Source: Symbiobacteriaceae bacterium (GTDB lineage: Bacteria; Bacillota; JAAYKD01; WRDA01). Taken from it: a stretch of 12,618 bases of DNA. Made by a program: the position numbers and the translations under genes. Of this stretch, positions 1 through 7,329 are shown in pieces. Numbering within the stretch: position 1 is the first letter of the stretch; each line of letters starts with the position of its first letter. The stretch spans positions 1 through 12,618 of the forward strand of contig WRDA01000025.1 of the NCBI GenBank assembly GCA_009783675.1, written 5' to 3'. The notes under the pieces are model-generated. The model searched no databases. It had not been told where the DNA came from and saw nothing but the letters and a program-made list of their open reading frames with translations.

Positions 1-473
1 CCTGTCCCCTGGTTAGTCAAAGGAGAAATAGTGAGAATGCCAAAAGACTCATCTAATTCGATGAGTTGTAGCAGATGAGCTATTGATGACAGATTCGTAC
101 TATTGCCAAAAATGCTCAGGGTCCCAGTCATTTCATAGATGATACTCGTCAGTGCAACATCCTCGGGTAACCAAGAGAGCAGGTGTTGCATTATCTCGGA
201 ATACAGAGTCTGATCGGCTTTAAGAGCAGCCATGAAGAATTGCCTTTCTTTTCGTATGGTTTCTTGAAGGTCATGGTTTTGCGTCTGACGTGCCTTTTCT
301 TCGTTGACAGTTAAGAGCCCATGGACAGCAGTGATTTCACCCTCCACTGCCTTTATCTTCTCTCTGATTGGCATATATACAAGACAGCAGCCGATTATGC
401 AAACTGCGATGAGCAGTGAGAAGGGAGATGAAGCTTTGTTTATCTGCTTTTCAGAAATAAAATTCAGATCCAT
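1..473 (-). CDS. PilN-like type IV pilus assembly protein (3' end cut by window edge)
   Basis: Open frame with no stop from an ATG at 473 to the left edge, about 157 codons. The start lies one base past the stop of the PilM-like gene and is preceded by AGGGAGG, so the two are translationally linked. Seen in the sequence: a short polar N-terminus (MDLNFISEKQ), one hydrophobic segment at about residues 17-34, a charged helical stretch at about 36-80 likely to form a coiled coil, then an alpha/beta segment (residues about 100-157). This is the layout of the PilN/GspL-C fimbrial assembly family, bitopic inner-membrane proteins that pair with PilO and bind PilM through the cytoplasmic N-terminus. 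The usual INLLP-type PilM-binding motif is not obvious; DLNFI may be a degenerate version. Position straight after PilM is the main support. A PilO gene would be expected just beyond the left edge. Confidence 0.72.
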   Translation of the reverse strand, partial: MDLNFISEKQINKASSPFSLLIAVCIIGCCLVYMPIREKIKAVEGEITAVHGLLTVNEEKARQTQNHDLQETIRKERQFFMAALKADQTLYSEIMQHLLSWLPEDVALTSIIYEMTGTLSIFGNSTNLSSIAHLLQLIELDESFGILTISPLTNQGT

Positions 474-474
474 C

Positions 475-1476
475 TCAAACCTCCCTCAGAGCGAGACCAA
501 GAGCAACAGAGAGACGTGGCGCTAACTGCAGAACCTCTTTGCTTATCTGTGGGAAGTAATGGAGCAACAGTTCTTCTGCCACTATCTGCACTGTATCGCA
601 GGTGATAATCCCCGCAGCGAGTAAATAGGCTTTTATCCCGGATAATGACTCAGCGTTCTCCTGACCGGTAATCAGCAGGAGCATAGTCTGTGGCTCATCT
701 TCTTCAGGAGAAAGAGATAGCATTTCCCTCTGCAGATCCGCTTCAGAGAAGTTTTGTTGGCTTACCAGGTATCCTTCTCTGAAGCTGCTGCAGATATAGT
801 TACCCTTGATCTCCTCGACGATCAGGCATGATCCGCCACTCAACAAAGGACTGACGGCACGATAAAGTGCTGTCGAACGCAGCTCCACTGTTTTAGGCAC
901 AATCCCCTCATCCCGAAGGGATTTCAGATGCTCCGCCAGCTCCTCACGCTGAAGAAAAACCGCAGTCAAGCTCTGCATATTATCTGTATTCCGGTGGGGA
1001 GCAGATAACCATCCTGTTACCCAGCTGTCATTGTACCAGGAAAATTGATAGGCGAGTTCAAACTGCACCGCGTTCGACAACTCGGAAGCAGGTAAAACAG
1101 GCATTTCTATCTGACGCAGGAGAACGACATCACCGCAACAAGCTGTATTAAGATGTCTGTCTGCCCATTGGTGTGGTATTAAACGCCTTAGCTTTTTTCT
1201 CTCGGAGGTGAGTAGACAGTCGGCATGGATCAACTTTGGGACGCCTCGTCTCCTTGAGATGCTTACCATACGTATTTCATTATCCATCAGATCGTAGCCA
1301 ATGACTGTGCTTCGCACTTGATTGCGGATGAAATCGACAGTGGAGTTTAATATGACAAGCAGAGAGACAAAGATGAGCATGAATAAGCTCGGGATCTCCC
1401 ACATGGGCCAACCTGTATAGCATATGACAGTAAAGATCAAGCTGCATACCAGAGATATCAGGAGTATCGTTTGCAT
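475..1476 (-). CDS. PilM-like actin-fold protein with N-terminal membrane hairpin
   Basis: Pilus scaffold protein expected to bind PilN at the inner membrane. PilM-like signs: a GYDL segment followed by IRMVSI (phosphate-1-like strand of the actin/FtsA fold, about residue 60 from this start), RQIEMPVLP followed by a helix beginning SELSNAVQFE (typical PilM), and a C-terminus SVALGLALREV, also typical. Two odd points: about 55 residues with two hydrophobic segments (about 1-20 and 28-50) come before the actin-like domain, whereas PilM is usually soluble; and the second phosphate-binding loop (DIG-type) reads VEEIKG, so nucleotide binding looks doubtful. Length is 333 residues; with the hairpin removed the actin-like part is shorter than usual. 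I chose ATG 1476, which has GGGGGAG five bases upstream. GTG at 1491 (338 residues, GGGAG upstream) is an equally open alternative. The PilN-like gene begins one base past the stop. Confidence 0.75.
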   Translation of the reverse strand: MQTILLISLVCSLIFTVICYTGWPMWEIPSLFMLIFVSLLVILNSTVDFIRNQVRSTVIGYDLMDNEIRMVSISRRRGVPKLIHADCLLTSERKKLRRLIPHQWADRHLNTACCGDVVLLRQIEMPVLPASELSNAVQFELAYQFSWYNDSWVTGWLSAPHRNTDNMQSLTAVFLQREELAEHLKSLRDEGIVPKTVELRSTALYRAVSPLLSGGSCLIVEEIKGNYICSSFREGYLVSQQNFSEADLQREMLSLSPEEDEPQTMLLLITGQENAESLSGIKAYLLAAGIITCDTVQIVAEELLLHYFPQISKEVLQLAPRLSVALGLALREV

Positions 1477-1541
1477 GGCTCTCCCCCTCACCTATTCTCC
1501 CAATGACCCGGGCAGTACTATGGCAGTAATCTCCTCGATGG

Positions 1542-2060
1542 TCAGGGAGTATTGCGCAGCCATATTACAACCTCGCGCCTTTGTACGCGATCTGAATAGA
1601 GATCAGAACCGACCAGATTTAAAACCAGGAGCTCGCCTTTGCTATAGACCTCTAGTTCAACTTGAAATGACCCGATGTACGAGGCAACAGGATCGGGAGT
1701 ACTGCCTGAGATCTGTTTGTGTTCATAGAAGACTTCGGTATCCAGCCTTAAATAATATATGTACCTGACAGGGCTTCCACCTTCCACTCTCTCGACTACC
1801 AGGCGATCAGAGAAGGTTGAACCATATGGAGGAGGTTCTACGGTAATCGATATACTCTGAGGTAGTTTTAGTTCGAGGTAGTTTTCCACTATGTTCAGAG
1901 ACTGGCAGATAGAATTATCATTTACCATCGCGATGGAAACCTGCATCATCATCTGCTGCAGGGAAGCAATGCTCAGGCAGAGAATGCAGAGCAAAGCCAT
2001 AACACACAGCATTTCTACGAAAGTAAAGCCTTCACGGTGATCTGGCAATTGCGATAACAA
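1542..2060 (-). CDS. Minor prepilin, PilW/GspJ-like
   Basis: A 172-residue type IV prepilin-like protein. It has a short leader (MLSQLPDHREG), a prepilin peptidase site G11/F12 with the FTFVE motif (Glu at mature position 5), then a hydrophobic helix of about 20 residues and a beta-rich C-terminal domain. The start is TTG at 2060, supported by GAGGAG eight bases upstream and by the good leader length; no ATG fits. The start lies inside the previous gene, giving a 29-bp overlap and likely translational coupling. It comes third in the pilin, K-like, I-like, J-like series, which suggests the GspJ/PilW position in a tip-initiation complex. Family-level assignment rests on the N-terminus and on gene order, since the C-terminal domain is not distinctive. 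A prepilin peptidase is needed but is not in the window. Confidence 0.85.
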   Translation of the reverse strand: MLSQLPDHREGFTFVEMLCVMALLCILCLSIASLQQMMMQVSIAMVNDNSICQSLNIVENYLELKLPQSISITVEPPPYGSTFSDRLVVERVEGGSPVRYIYYLRLDTEVFYEHKQISGSTPDPVASYIGSFQVELEVYSKGELLVLNLVGSDLYSDRVQRREVVIWLRNTP

Positions 2061-2439
2061 GTCCGGATCTCCTCTCTCCCCTGCTCAAATCCTCCCAAAT
2101 AACCTCCAGACGAAACTCGCTTAAGTATATGCTACCAGACTCAACCGTACTAATGTCTCCTAAATAACATAAGGAGTATTTACAGTTATATTCAAGGAAG
2201 TGACCCTCCGCAGTTTCTGTAGCTACAGACTGAAGCAGCAGATCATCATGCTTACCAGCTCTGATCTCTTCAAGCATATTATGGAGGCATAACATTGCTG
2301 ACCGCTCATGATTATCACCTAACCCAAGGACAGCTGTACTTTCTATCCAGTTGAACAAAGGCACGATTAAAGCCAGTAACACCGCTAATGCCAGCATTAC
2401 TTCAATCAGCGTAAAACCTTCCTGTTGCTTTCTCTTCAT
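2032..2439 (-). CDS. Minor prepilin, PilV/GspI-like
   Basis: Type IV prepilin-like protein of 135 residues from this start. Leader MKRKQQEG is followed by FTLIEVMLALAVLLALIVP, a textbook class III signal: cleavage after Gly8, mature Phe1 and Glu5, and a hydrophobic helix with Pro near position 22. The rest is a small mixed domain with a few Cys. I chose ATG 2439 because GAGG lies eight bases upstream (2448-2451) and the basic seven-residue leader is typical. An ATG at 2457 would add MHEAIA but has AGAGG directly against it, without spacing. The short length and position between a K-like and a J-like gene fit GspI/PilV, which starts the minor pilin complex. The 3' end overlaps the next gene by 29 bp. 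Confidence 0.85.
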   Translation of the reverse strand: MKRKQQEGFTLIEVMLALAVLLALIVPLFNWIESTAVLGLGDNHERSAMLCLHNMLEEIRAGKHDDLLLQSVATETAEGHFLEYNCKYSLCYLGDISTVESGSIYLSEFRLEVIWEDLSRGERRSGLVIAIARSP

Positions 2440-2465
2440 TGCAATCGCCTCGTGCATCCTCTATA

Positions 2466-3605
2466 TCAGGGTGCCAAGAGACGCCAGTTCAATGGCACAG
2501 GAAGGCTAAGTGGCAGTGGCAGGACGGTTTCAGGCAGGTACGAAGAAACATTCTGACTGAAATAAATATTTACGTTTGTCAGCTGCAGATCCCTGGCATA
2601 GATTGCTCCAGCTACTTCCCAACTGGCACCTGAACTACTATCGATTCTTACTCCTCCTGTCGACCAGAGCAAACCGCGAAATAGACCGCAAGCAGATGTA
2701 TTTGTATGCCATATTATTTCATGCTCAGCGATCAACCAAATCTGAGCCGAATCATCGCAGAGAAAGTTTCCGTTGACTTCAATCGTGTCGGCGACCACGA
2801 CAATTCGCTTGTCACCGAGGGTAATACTCCTCTCGGCTTCACTTCCGATACATATATAACCACTGCAGACCATAACATCGTACAGCTCACCTGAATGTGA
2901 CCAAAGGCTATGCTCCCGGGTTTCGTATGTATTTAACTGTAAAGGTGCAGTATCATCTTCGGAATCGTGAAACATGATAAAGGGACCAAGATAGACTGGA
3001 AGACCAGATAGGTCGAGGCTTTCTGGACTCCTCAGGCGAAATGGGTATTTCATAATTTCAGGGTAGCTACCTGAACCGGAATATGCCAGTAAACTGACTC
3101 CTGGTTTCACCTCCTCGCCGATCAGATGGTTTTGAGCTGGAGATTCCACAGCGAATAGACTGCTCCCCCAGCCTGAAATGCTGCCAGAAATTGCTAATGA
3201 CGAAGATATAGTCTGCTTCAGAGTTGGCAGAAGCACCTCGATATGCCTGCGGCCAAAGCTGAAGACTTCATAACTGCCAGGCGAGAAGAAACCCGTACTA
3301 TCTACCCTCCATCGATCATCACTCAGACGAGTAAACGAAAGATGTGCATAGTCGGTATCGTCTGCAGGGTTCCATCTCGCCGTGACTGGCAGGGAGCCTT
3401 CCTGAGACAGTAAAGCCTCCAGCCAGCGCACCCGGGCCCACTCAATGCCGTTCTCGGCATTAGCGTTAGCCCTTAGCAGTGCATAGTTACTCGCTCTGAT
3501 AGCTTCCTGCTGCCATAAAAGATGGCTGACACCACTACCTAAAGTGAGTGCCAGTGCAGCCAGTATCAGTACCCATAATAAAGCACTGCCACGATTTACT
3601 TCCAT
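2466..3605 (-). CDS. PilX/GspK-like pilus tip protein with large beta-rich domain
   Basis: A 379-residue protein. Residues 4-25 (NRG, then SALLWVLILAALALTLG) match the N-terminal helix of the PilX_N/GspK type: a prepilin-like Gly6 cleavage site followed by a hydrophobic helix without the usual Glu at mature position 5 (here Trp). This is expected for the tip subunit. A helical segment with ANANAENGIEWAR (about 46-58) is typical of PilX-like proteins. Residues from about 120 on are beta-rich. Residues about 266-345 include short regular turns (IVVVADTIEVNGNF, IWLIAEHEII, GLLWSTGGVRI, AGAIYARDLQL) resembling a right-handed beta-helix or bactofilin-like stack. ATG 3605 overlaps the pilin gene's end by 10 bp, with AGGTG just upstream, so translation is probably coupled. 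Role inferred: cap of the pilus with a surface-exposed, possibly adhesive domain. Confidence 0.75.
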   Translation of the reverse strand: MEVNRGSALLWVLILAALALTLGSGVSHLLWQQEAIRASNYALLRANANAENGIEWARVRWLEALLSQEGSLPVTARWNPADDTDYAHLSFTRLSDDRWRVDSTGFFSPGSYEVFSFGRRHIEVLLPTLKQTISSSLAISGSISGWGSSLFAVESPAQNHLIGEEVKPGVSLLAYSGSGSYPEIMKYPFRLRSPESLDLSGLPVYLGPFIMFHDSEDDTAPLQLNTYETREHSLWSHSGELYDVMVCSGYICIGSEAERSITLGDKRIVVVADTIEVNGNFLCDDSAQIWLIAEHEIIWHTNTSACGLFRGLLWSTGGVRIDSSSGASWEVAGAIYARDLQLTNVNIYFSQNVSSYLPETVLPLPLSLPVPLNWRLLAP

Positions 3606-4024
3606 TCACCTGTATAGGTGCTAAAGGTCTTCCCTCCAGGACTGATGACGACTTCCACCACTCCGTATGCGCTGGACGTGGGGGTTCCGGCGGTATATTC
3701 ATAATAGAACGCCGTATTGGGTGGTATTGTAACATTTATACCATAGGTAGTGGATAATACTGATGAGATGTACTCGGTCCTGCTGATACTGCTGATGCTC
3801 ACCCCGTTTAACTGATCCTGGAGCACCGCGCGATCCATGGCAGATAGCACTTGACGAGCATCGATCTCCAGCTTCTGTAACCTCGCCTCTTCGAAGGCTC
3901 TGAACAGCTGCGGAACAGCAATCCCAGCCAGCAAGACCAGTATGGCAACGACGACCAGGACTTCGACCAGGGTGAAGCCTTCTTTGCGAGTCTTTTTCAT
4001 ATGATCTCTGAAGATACCGAACAT
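3596..4024 (-). CDS. Type IV pilin (major or GspG/H-like)
   Basis: A 142-residue prepilin. Leader MFGIFRDHMKKTRKEG is followed by FTLVEVLVVVAILVLLAGI and AVP. This gives peptidase cleavage after Gly16, Phe1 and Glu5 of the mature protein, a long hydrophobic assembly helix and a Pro at mature position 22. An amphipathic helix (FRAFEEARLQKLEIDARQ) continues the spine, and a small Thr/Ser/Tyr-rich globular domain without Cys ends the protein, so no disulfide loop is possible. It is the best candidate for the main fibre subunit because it directly follows the ATPase and platform genes. Start choice: AAAGGAG at 4034-4040 touches an upstream ATG at 4033 with no spacing, but sits nine bases before ATG 4024. 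A third ATG at 4000 would give a seven-residue leader MKKTRKEG but has only a weak ribosome binding site. Confidence 0.88.
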   Translation of the reverse strand: MFGIFRDHMKKTRKEGFTLVEVLVVVAILVLLAGIAVPQLFRAFEEARLQKLEIDARQVLSAMDRAVLQDQLNGVSISSISRTEYISSVLSTTYGINVTIPPNTAFYYEYTAGTPTSSAYGVVEVVISPGGKTFSTYTGEWK

Positions 4025-4033
4025 GAAATTCAT

Positions 4034-4040
4034 CTCCTTT
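4034..4040 (-). promoter_or_regulatory. Ribosome binding site deciding the pilin start
   Basis: AAAGGAG on the minus strand, in the 20-bp gap after the platform gene. It abuts ATG 4033 but has normal spacing to ATG 4024, which favours the latter as the start. Confidence 0.6.
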
Positions 4041-4044
4041 ATAA

Positions 4045-5265
4045 TTATCTCATACCTGATATACTATTTACTAAATCTGCTTGGTTATATAAGGGCAATA
4101 GTAGCGATACTGCCAGAGCACCAATGAGGAGAGCTACCCCCAGCATGATGATTGGCTGCAGTAGTTGCAGCAGTTTTTCACTGCTGGTATTGGCCTGACG
4201 AGTATAATAACCCGCCGCTTTGGGCAGCATCTGCAATAGATCACCACCCTCTGATCCTATGAGTAATAGCTGGATAAATGAATCAGGAAAGCAATCAGTA
4301 GAATCCATCGCTTCGGCAAACGATACTCCTCTGACCACCTGCTGCCGGGCCTTTTGTATAGAATCACGCCATATTCCCTGCTGGGGCAATCCCTCACAGC
4401 TTAGCAAAACGCGATCCAAAGGGATACCGACTTGCAAAAGCATAGCCAATGTGCGGCAGAGCTGAGCCAATAAGCGGTTTTGCTGCAAAGCTCCTAACAC
4501 AGGCAGGCTAAGCTCAAAGCTCTCCCATGCCATTGTGCTGCGGAGTCTGCGCCAACCTGTTCGAAGCAAGGTGAAACTTATAGCCAGGAAAGGTATAGCA
4601 ATGAACCAAAAATGATTAAACAAATCCGTCAAATCGACCAGGATTCTGGTGGGGGTCGGCAATGCCATCTCGGAGTTGACATAAACCTCTATGTAAGACG
4701 GCATCAGGAATGTGAGGATGAAAACAAGGATAAATAGCGCAAAGACAACAATTACTTTCGGGTAAAACAAGGTAGCCTTTACTTTGCTTTCATCCTGAGC
4801 AGTGATCTCGAAATGCTCGGAGAGATCCTCGAATACCCTGGAGAGATTGCCACTCATCTCTGCTGAACGAACTGTTTGCCACATCAGGGCAGGAATCGCT
4901 GTCTCACCCTGCATAGCTTGTCCCAGAGAGTAACCCTGAAGCACCAAATGCTCCATGCGGCGAATGGCAGCGCCGAGTTTTCCCTGGCGATGAAGAGCCA
5001 ATAGGGACAGCGTGCGATCCAGAGGTACAGCATTAGCCAGCAGCATGGACGCCTCACGACAAAGTTCACTCATCTCCTGAGGGTCTGGCTGCCGGCTAAA
5101 TAGCTTGGCAAGAGAATCTGGAAGGGACCATCTTTCCATTAGGTTACTTGGATAAAACCCGGATATACGCAGAGATCGCTGAGCATCACCAAGCGAAGAC
5201 GCAGAAACAACACCGGTTTTTCTGAGACCGGAGCAATCCGTGGCAACATACTCGTAGGCGGACAT
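4045..5265 (-). CDS. Type IV pilus/type II secretion platform protein PilC/GspF
   Basis: A 406-residue inner-membrane platform protein that transmits the work of the assembly ATPase to pilin insertion. The N-terminus MSAYEYVATDCSGLRKTGVV is the usual Y-x-Y-x-A-x-D-x-x-G opening of the family. Two repeated T2SSF domains are visible at about 66-190 and 268-392, each with the pattern of a helical cytoplasmic part, a GE/GS-GxL turn (SAEMSGNL at 134-141, IGSEGGDLLQML at 336-347) and a following membrane segment. Predicted spans are at about 170-189, 216-235 and 372-392. Length is normal. ATG 5265 has GGAG eight bases upstream and lies 13 bp after the ATPase stop, and the pilin follows. It is present at full length with no disruption. 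Confidence 0.95.
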   Translation of the reverse strand: MSAYEYVATDCSGLRKTGVVSASSLGDAQRSLRISGFYPSNLMERWSLPDSLAKLFSRQPDPQEMSELCREASMLLANAVPLDRTLSLLALHRQGKLGAAIRRMEHLVLQGYSLGQAMQGETAIPALMWQTVRSAEMSGNLSRVFEDLSEHFEITAQDESKVKATLFYPKVIVVFALFILVFILTFLMPSYIEVYVNSEMALPTPTRILVDLTDLFNHFWFIAIPFLAISFTLLRTGWRRLRSTMAWESFELSLPVLGALQQNRLLAQLCRTLAMLLQVGIPLDRVLLSCEGLPQQGIWRDSIQKARQQVVRGVSFAEAMDSTDCFPDSFIQLLLIGSEGGDLLQMLPKAAGYYTRQANTSSEKLLQLLQPIIMLGVALLIGALAVSLLLPLYNQADLVNSISGMR

Positions 5266-5278
5266 AGAGCATCTCCAA

Positions 5279-6769
5279 TCAGATGTAGAGAACCCTCTTC
5301 AACTCGGCGACATCTGTCCTGCCTCTGAGAACATGCCGCCAACCGTCCAACAGCATGGGGTGCCAACCCATTCCACGGATATACCGCTGTATCATACCCA
5401 AGTCGGGTCTCTGCATGATGAGTCGTTGCAAGTCCTCATCGATTTCCAGAATTTCAAAGACCCCGCTTCGCCCGGTATAGCCGGTTCCCTGACAAAAATC
5501 ACAACCTTTCGCTTCAGCAACCTGCCAGGATGCTCCTGCAGGCGCTGAAACGTTGATCTCGTCCCAGGGGGTCTCCTCAATATTAGATTTTCTCTTGCAA
5601 CGAGGGCAGAGCTGTCTGACCAGGCGCTGCCCGACTACGCCAATTAAAGCCGCCGTAATTATATAAGGTTCGATCTCCATATCGAGTAGACGGAGGATCG
5701 CCCCACAGGCATCATTAGTGTGCAGACTACTGAGAACGAGTCTGCCGGTAATTGCCGCTCTAAGCGCTACATCAGCTGTCTCTCTGTCCCGAATCTCTCC
5801 CACCATGATGATGTCGGGATCTTGACGCAATATACCTCTCAGTCCCTGGGCAAAAGTCATACCCCGCGTCGTATTGACAGCAATCTGATTGATCCCTTCC
5901 AACTCATATTCGATGGGATCTTCGATGCTGGTAATGTTCACAGTGGGTGAGTTCAGGTAGTTTAAGGCGGAGTATAGGGTGGTCGTTTTACCAGATCCGG
6001 TCGGACCTGTGACCAGGAGTAATCCATAAGGGCGTGAAAGTAAAGCCTGAAGCCTATTAACATCTTCCTCTGCCATACCCAACTGTTCGAGGGAGAGTTC
6101 GATTACCTCTCTGTATAAAAAACGCAGGACGATCTTCTCCCCGTAAAGGACTGGAATAGTCGCTGCGCGCATCTGCATCAGAGTGTCTTCAATCAGAATT
6201 TCCAAATGCCCATCCTGGGGTTCAAATTTCTGAGCTACATCCATCTGAGCAAGGATCTTGATTCTGGCGACCAGGGCGGAGGCCTGATCATTACTAAGTG
6301 TAGTGTATTCCCGAAGTAAACCATCTATGCGAAAACGAACCAGGAGTCCGTCTTTTTGTGGTTCCAAATGGATGTCAGAAGCACGCCTCTGCCAGGCTGC
6401 ATTAAGGATACCTTCACTGATACGAACGATGTCCCGACCACTCTCCTCAGGGGAGAGTCCGCGAGAGATCGCACTTACAGGGACAGGAGGAGTAAAGCGT
6501 ATTCCTTGCTGATAAGCAGTCATGAAGATTTTGAAAACATCTTCATCAAGGATTATCGCAGTCGCTGAGAGGGATGTTACTGCCTTTATTTCCGCGAGAG
6601 CCAGAGATGACAGAGGGCGATGTGCAGCCAGCAAAAGACCGTTCTCGGTACTCTCCAAAGGCACAACCTGGTGGCGTAGAGCGATCTCTCCCGGCATGAT
6701 CGCTAATAAGGCAGATCCGGGACGAAACAGCTCCCAGGGGTTATTATATCCGGAATTAATTTCCTCCAC
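5279..6769 (-). CDS. Pilus assembly ATPase PilB/GspE
   Basis: A 496-residue hexameric secretion ATPase. An N-terminal MshEN/T2SSE-N-like domain at about 20-90 is short. It is followed by SDIHLEP (131-137), the Walker A box GPTGSGKTT (255-263), the Asp box SIEDPIEYE (281-289), the Walker B-like DPDIIMVGEIRD (317-328) and the His box SSLHTND (347-353). Two CxxC pairs (Cys388/391 and Cys423/426) form the zinc site found in assembly ATPases but not in the retraction ATPase PilT. This makes it the extension motor. The start is GTG 6769: an in-frame TAA lies only nine bases upstream, so no longer form is possible, and AGGGG sits almost against the GTG. It is 28 bp after the 122-residue membrane protein gene and 13 bp before the platform gene. 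Confidence 0.95.
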   Translation of the reverse strand: MEEINSGYNNPWELFRPGSALLAIMPGEIALRHQVVPLESTENGLLLAAHRPLSSLALAEIKAVTSLSATAIILDEDVFKIFMTAYQQGIRFTPPVPVSAISRGLSPEESGRDIVRISEGILNAAWQRRASDIHLEPQKDGLLVRFRIDGLLREYTTLSNDQASALVARIKILAQMDVAQKFEPQDGHLEILIEDTLMQMRAATIPVLYGEKIVLRFLYREVIELSLEQLGMAEEDVNRLQALLSRPYGLLLVTGPTGSGKTTTLYSALNYLNSPTVNITSIEDPIEYELEGINQIAVNTTRGMTFAQGLRGILRQDPDIIMVGEIRDRETADVALRAAITGRLVLSSLHTNDACGAILRLLDMEIEPYIITAALIGVVGQRLVRQLCPRCKRKSNIEETPWDEINVSAPAGASWQVAEAKGCDFCQGTGYTGRSGVFEILEIDEDLQRLIMQRPDLGMIQRYIRGMGWHPMLLDGWRHVLRGRTDVAELKRVLYI

Positions 6770-6797
6770 TCCCCTTTAGGGAGAATGTCCCTGGAGA

Positions 6798-7166
6798 CTA
6801 CTTCCTGCTTTTCTTTTTGAAGCGTCTGGAAGGCGCAGAGTGTCCCCTGTTGCTTTGGCTCATCTCCGTGGGCTTTTTCTCTGCAGTTTCGGTCTCATTG
6901 ACCTTGGGTTTAGTCTCCTGCCTCACAGGCATGAAGAGAACCAATGCCACCGTAGCTATCGCCTGTAATGGCAGATGCCCCCACATTTCCGGCAACAGGT
7001 TGTTGGAGCTGATAAACTGATTCAAGACCTGCACCAGGGGCATAGCAGCAAAGAGCAAGACCAACCAGGTCATGACCCTCTCCACAGGCTTGACATATTT
7101 CCTAAAAAACTGAAAGGCGATCAGAGCCGGGATGAGGATAATCGCCACTTCGATATACCAATCCAT
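6798..7166 (-). CDS. Unrecognised three-span membrane protein with basic tail
   Basis: A 122-residue protein I do not recognise. Three hydrophobic stretches are visible at about 3-21, 30-50 and 64-82. A loop with FRKYVKPVER lies between the first two. The remaining 40 residues are highly charged: first Glu/Lys/Thr-rich, then Ser/Arg, ending RRFKKKSRK. Such a lysine/arginine-rich tail probably sits in the cytoplasm and could bind nucleic acid, acidic lipid or a partner protein. ATG 7166 has GGAGG eight bases upstream, a strong signal, so this is very likely a real gene. It lies between a 37-residue membrane protein and the PilB-like ATPase, in the same direction and with short gaps, which suggests co-expression with the pilus. 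Function is unknown. Confidence 0.8.
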   Translation of the reverse strand: MDWYIEVAIILIPALIAFQFFRKYVKPVERVMTWLVLLFAAMPLVQVLNQFISSNNLLPEMWGHLPLQAIATVALVLFMPVRQETKPKVNETETAEKKPTEMSQSNRGHSAPSRRFKKKSRK

Positions 7167-7204
7167 TTATCGAACCTCCGTGGTATTTCGCTGTAGCGTG
7201 ATCC

Positions 7205-7318
7205 TTAATAGAAGGGGATCATCGAGCCTCTGATAGCGCCTATGACACTGATAATAGCCGGTATTGTCATGACTCCGATGACCACCCATACAGCAATCCG
7301 TCGCTGACGATCGTTCAT
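7205..7318 (-). CDS. 37-residue single-span membrane protein
   Basis: A small ORF of 37 codons that fills the gap between the M24 peptidase (11 bp) and the 122-residue protein (38 bp). The N-terminus MNDRQRR is polar and positively charged. A hydrophobic helix follows at about residues 8-29 (IAVWVVIGVMTIPAIISVIGAI), then a short tail RGSMIPFY. By the positive-inside rule the N-terminus should be cytoplasmic. GGCGGTGG lies just upstream of the ATG, a usable ribosome binding site. It resembles in style the small Prli42/DUF4044-type membrane peptides of Bacillota (basic start, one helix with Met and Ser), which in Listeria anchor the stressosome, but the resemblance is only general and unproven. 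Its existence is supported by position, start signal and the clean membrane segment. Confidence 0.6.
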   Translation of the reverse strand: MNDRQRRIAVWVVIGVMTIPAIISVIGAIRGSMIPFY

Positions 7319-7329
7319 GCTTCCACCGC

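Noticed and set aside
1424..1768. 114-codon plus-strand ORF
   Set aside because: It is antisense to the ends of the PilM-like and PilW-like genes, with no family signal and a composition like a shadow frame.
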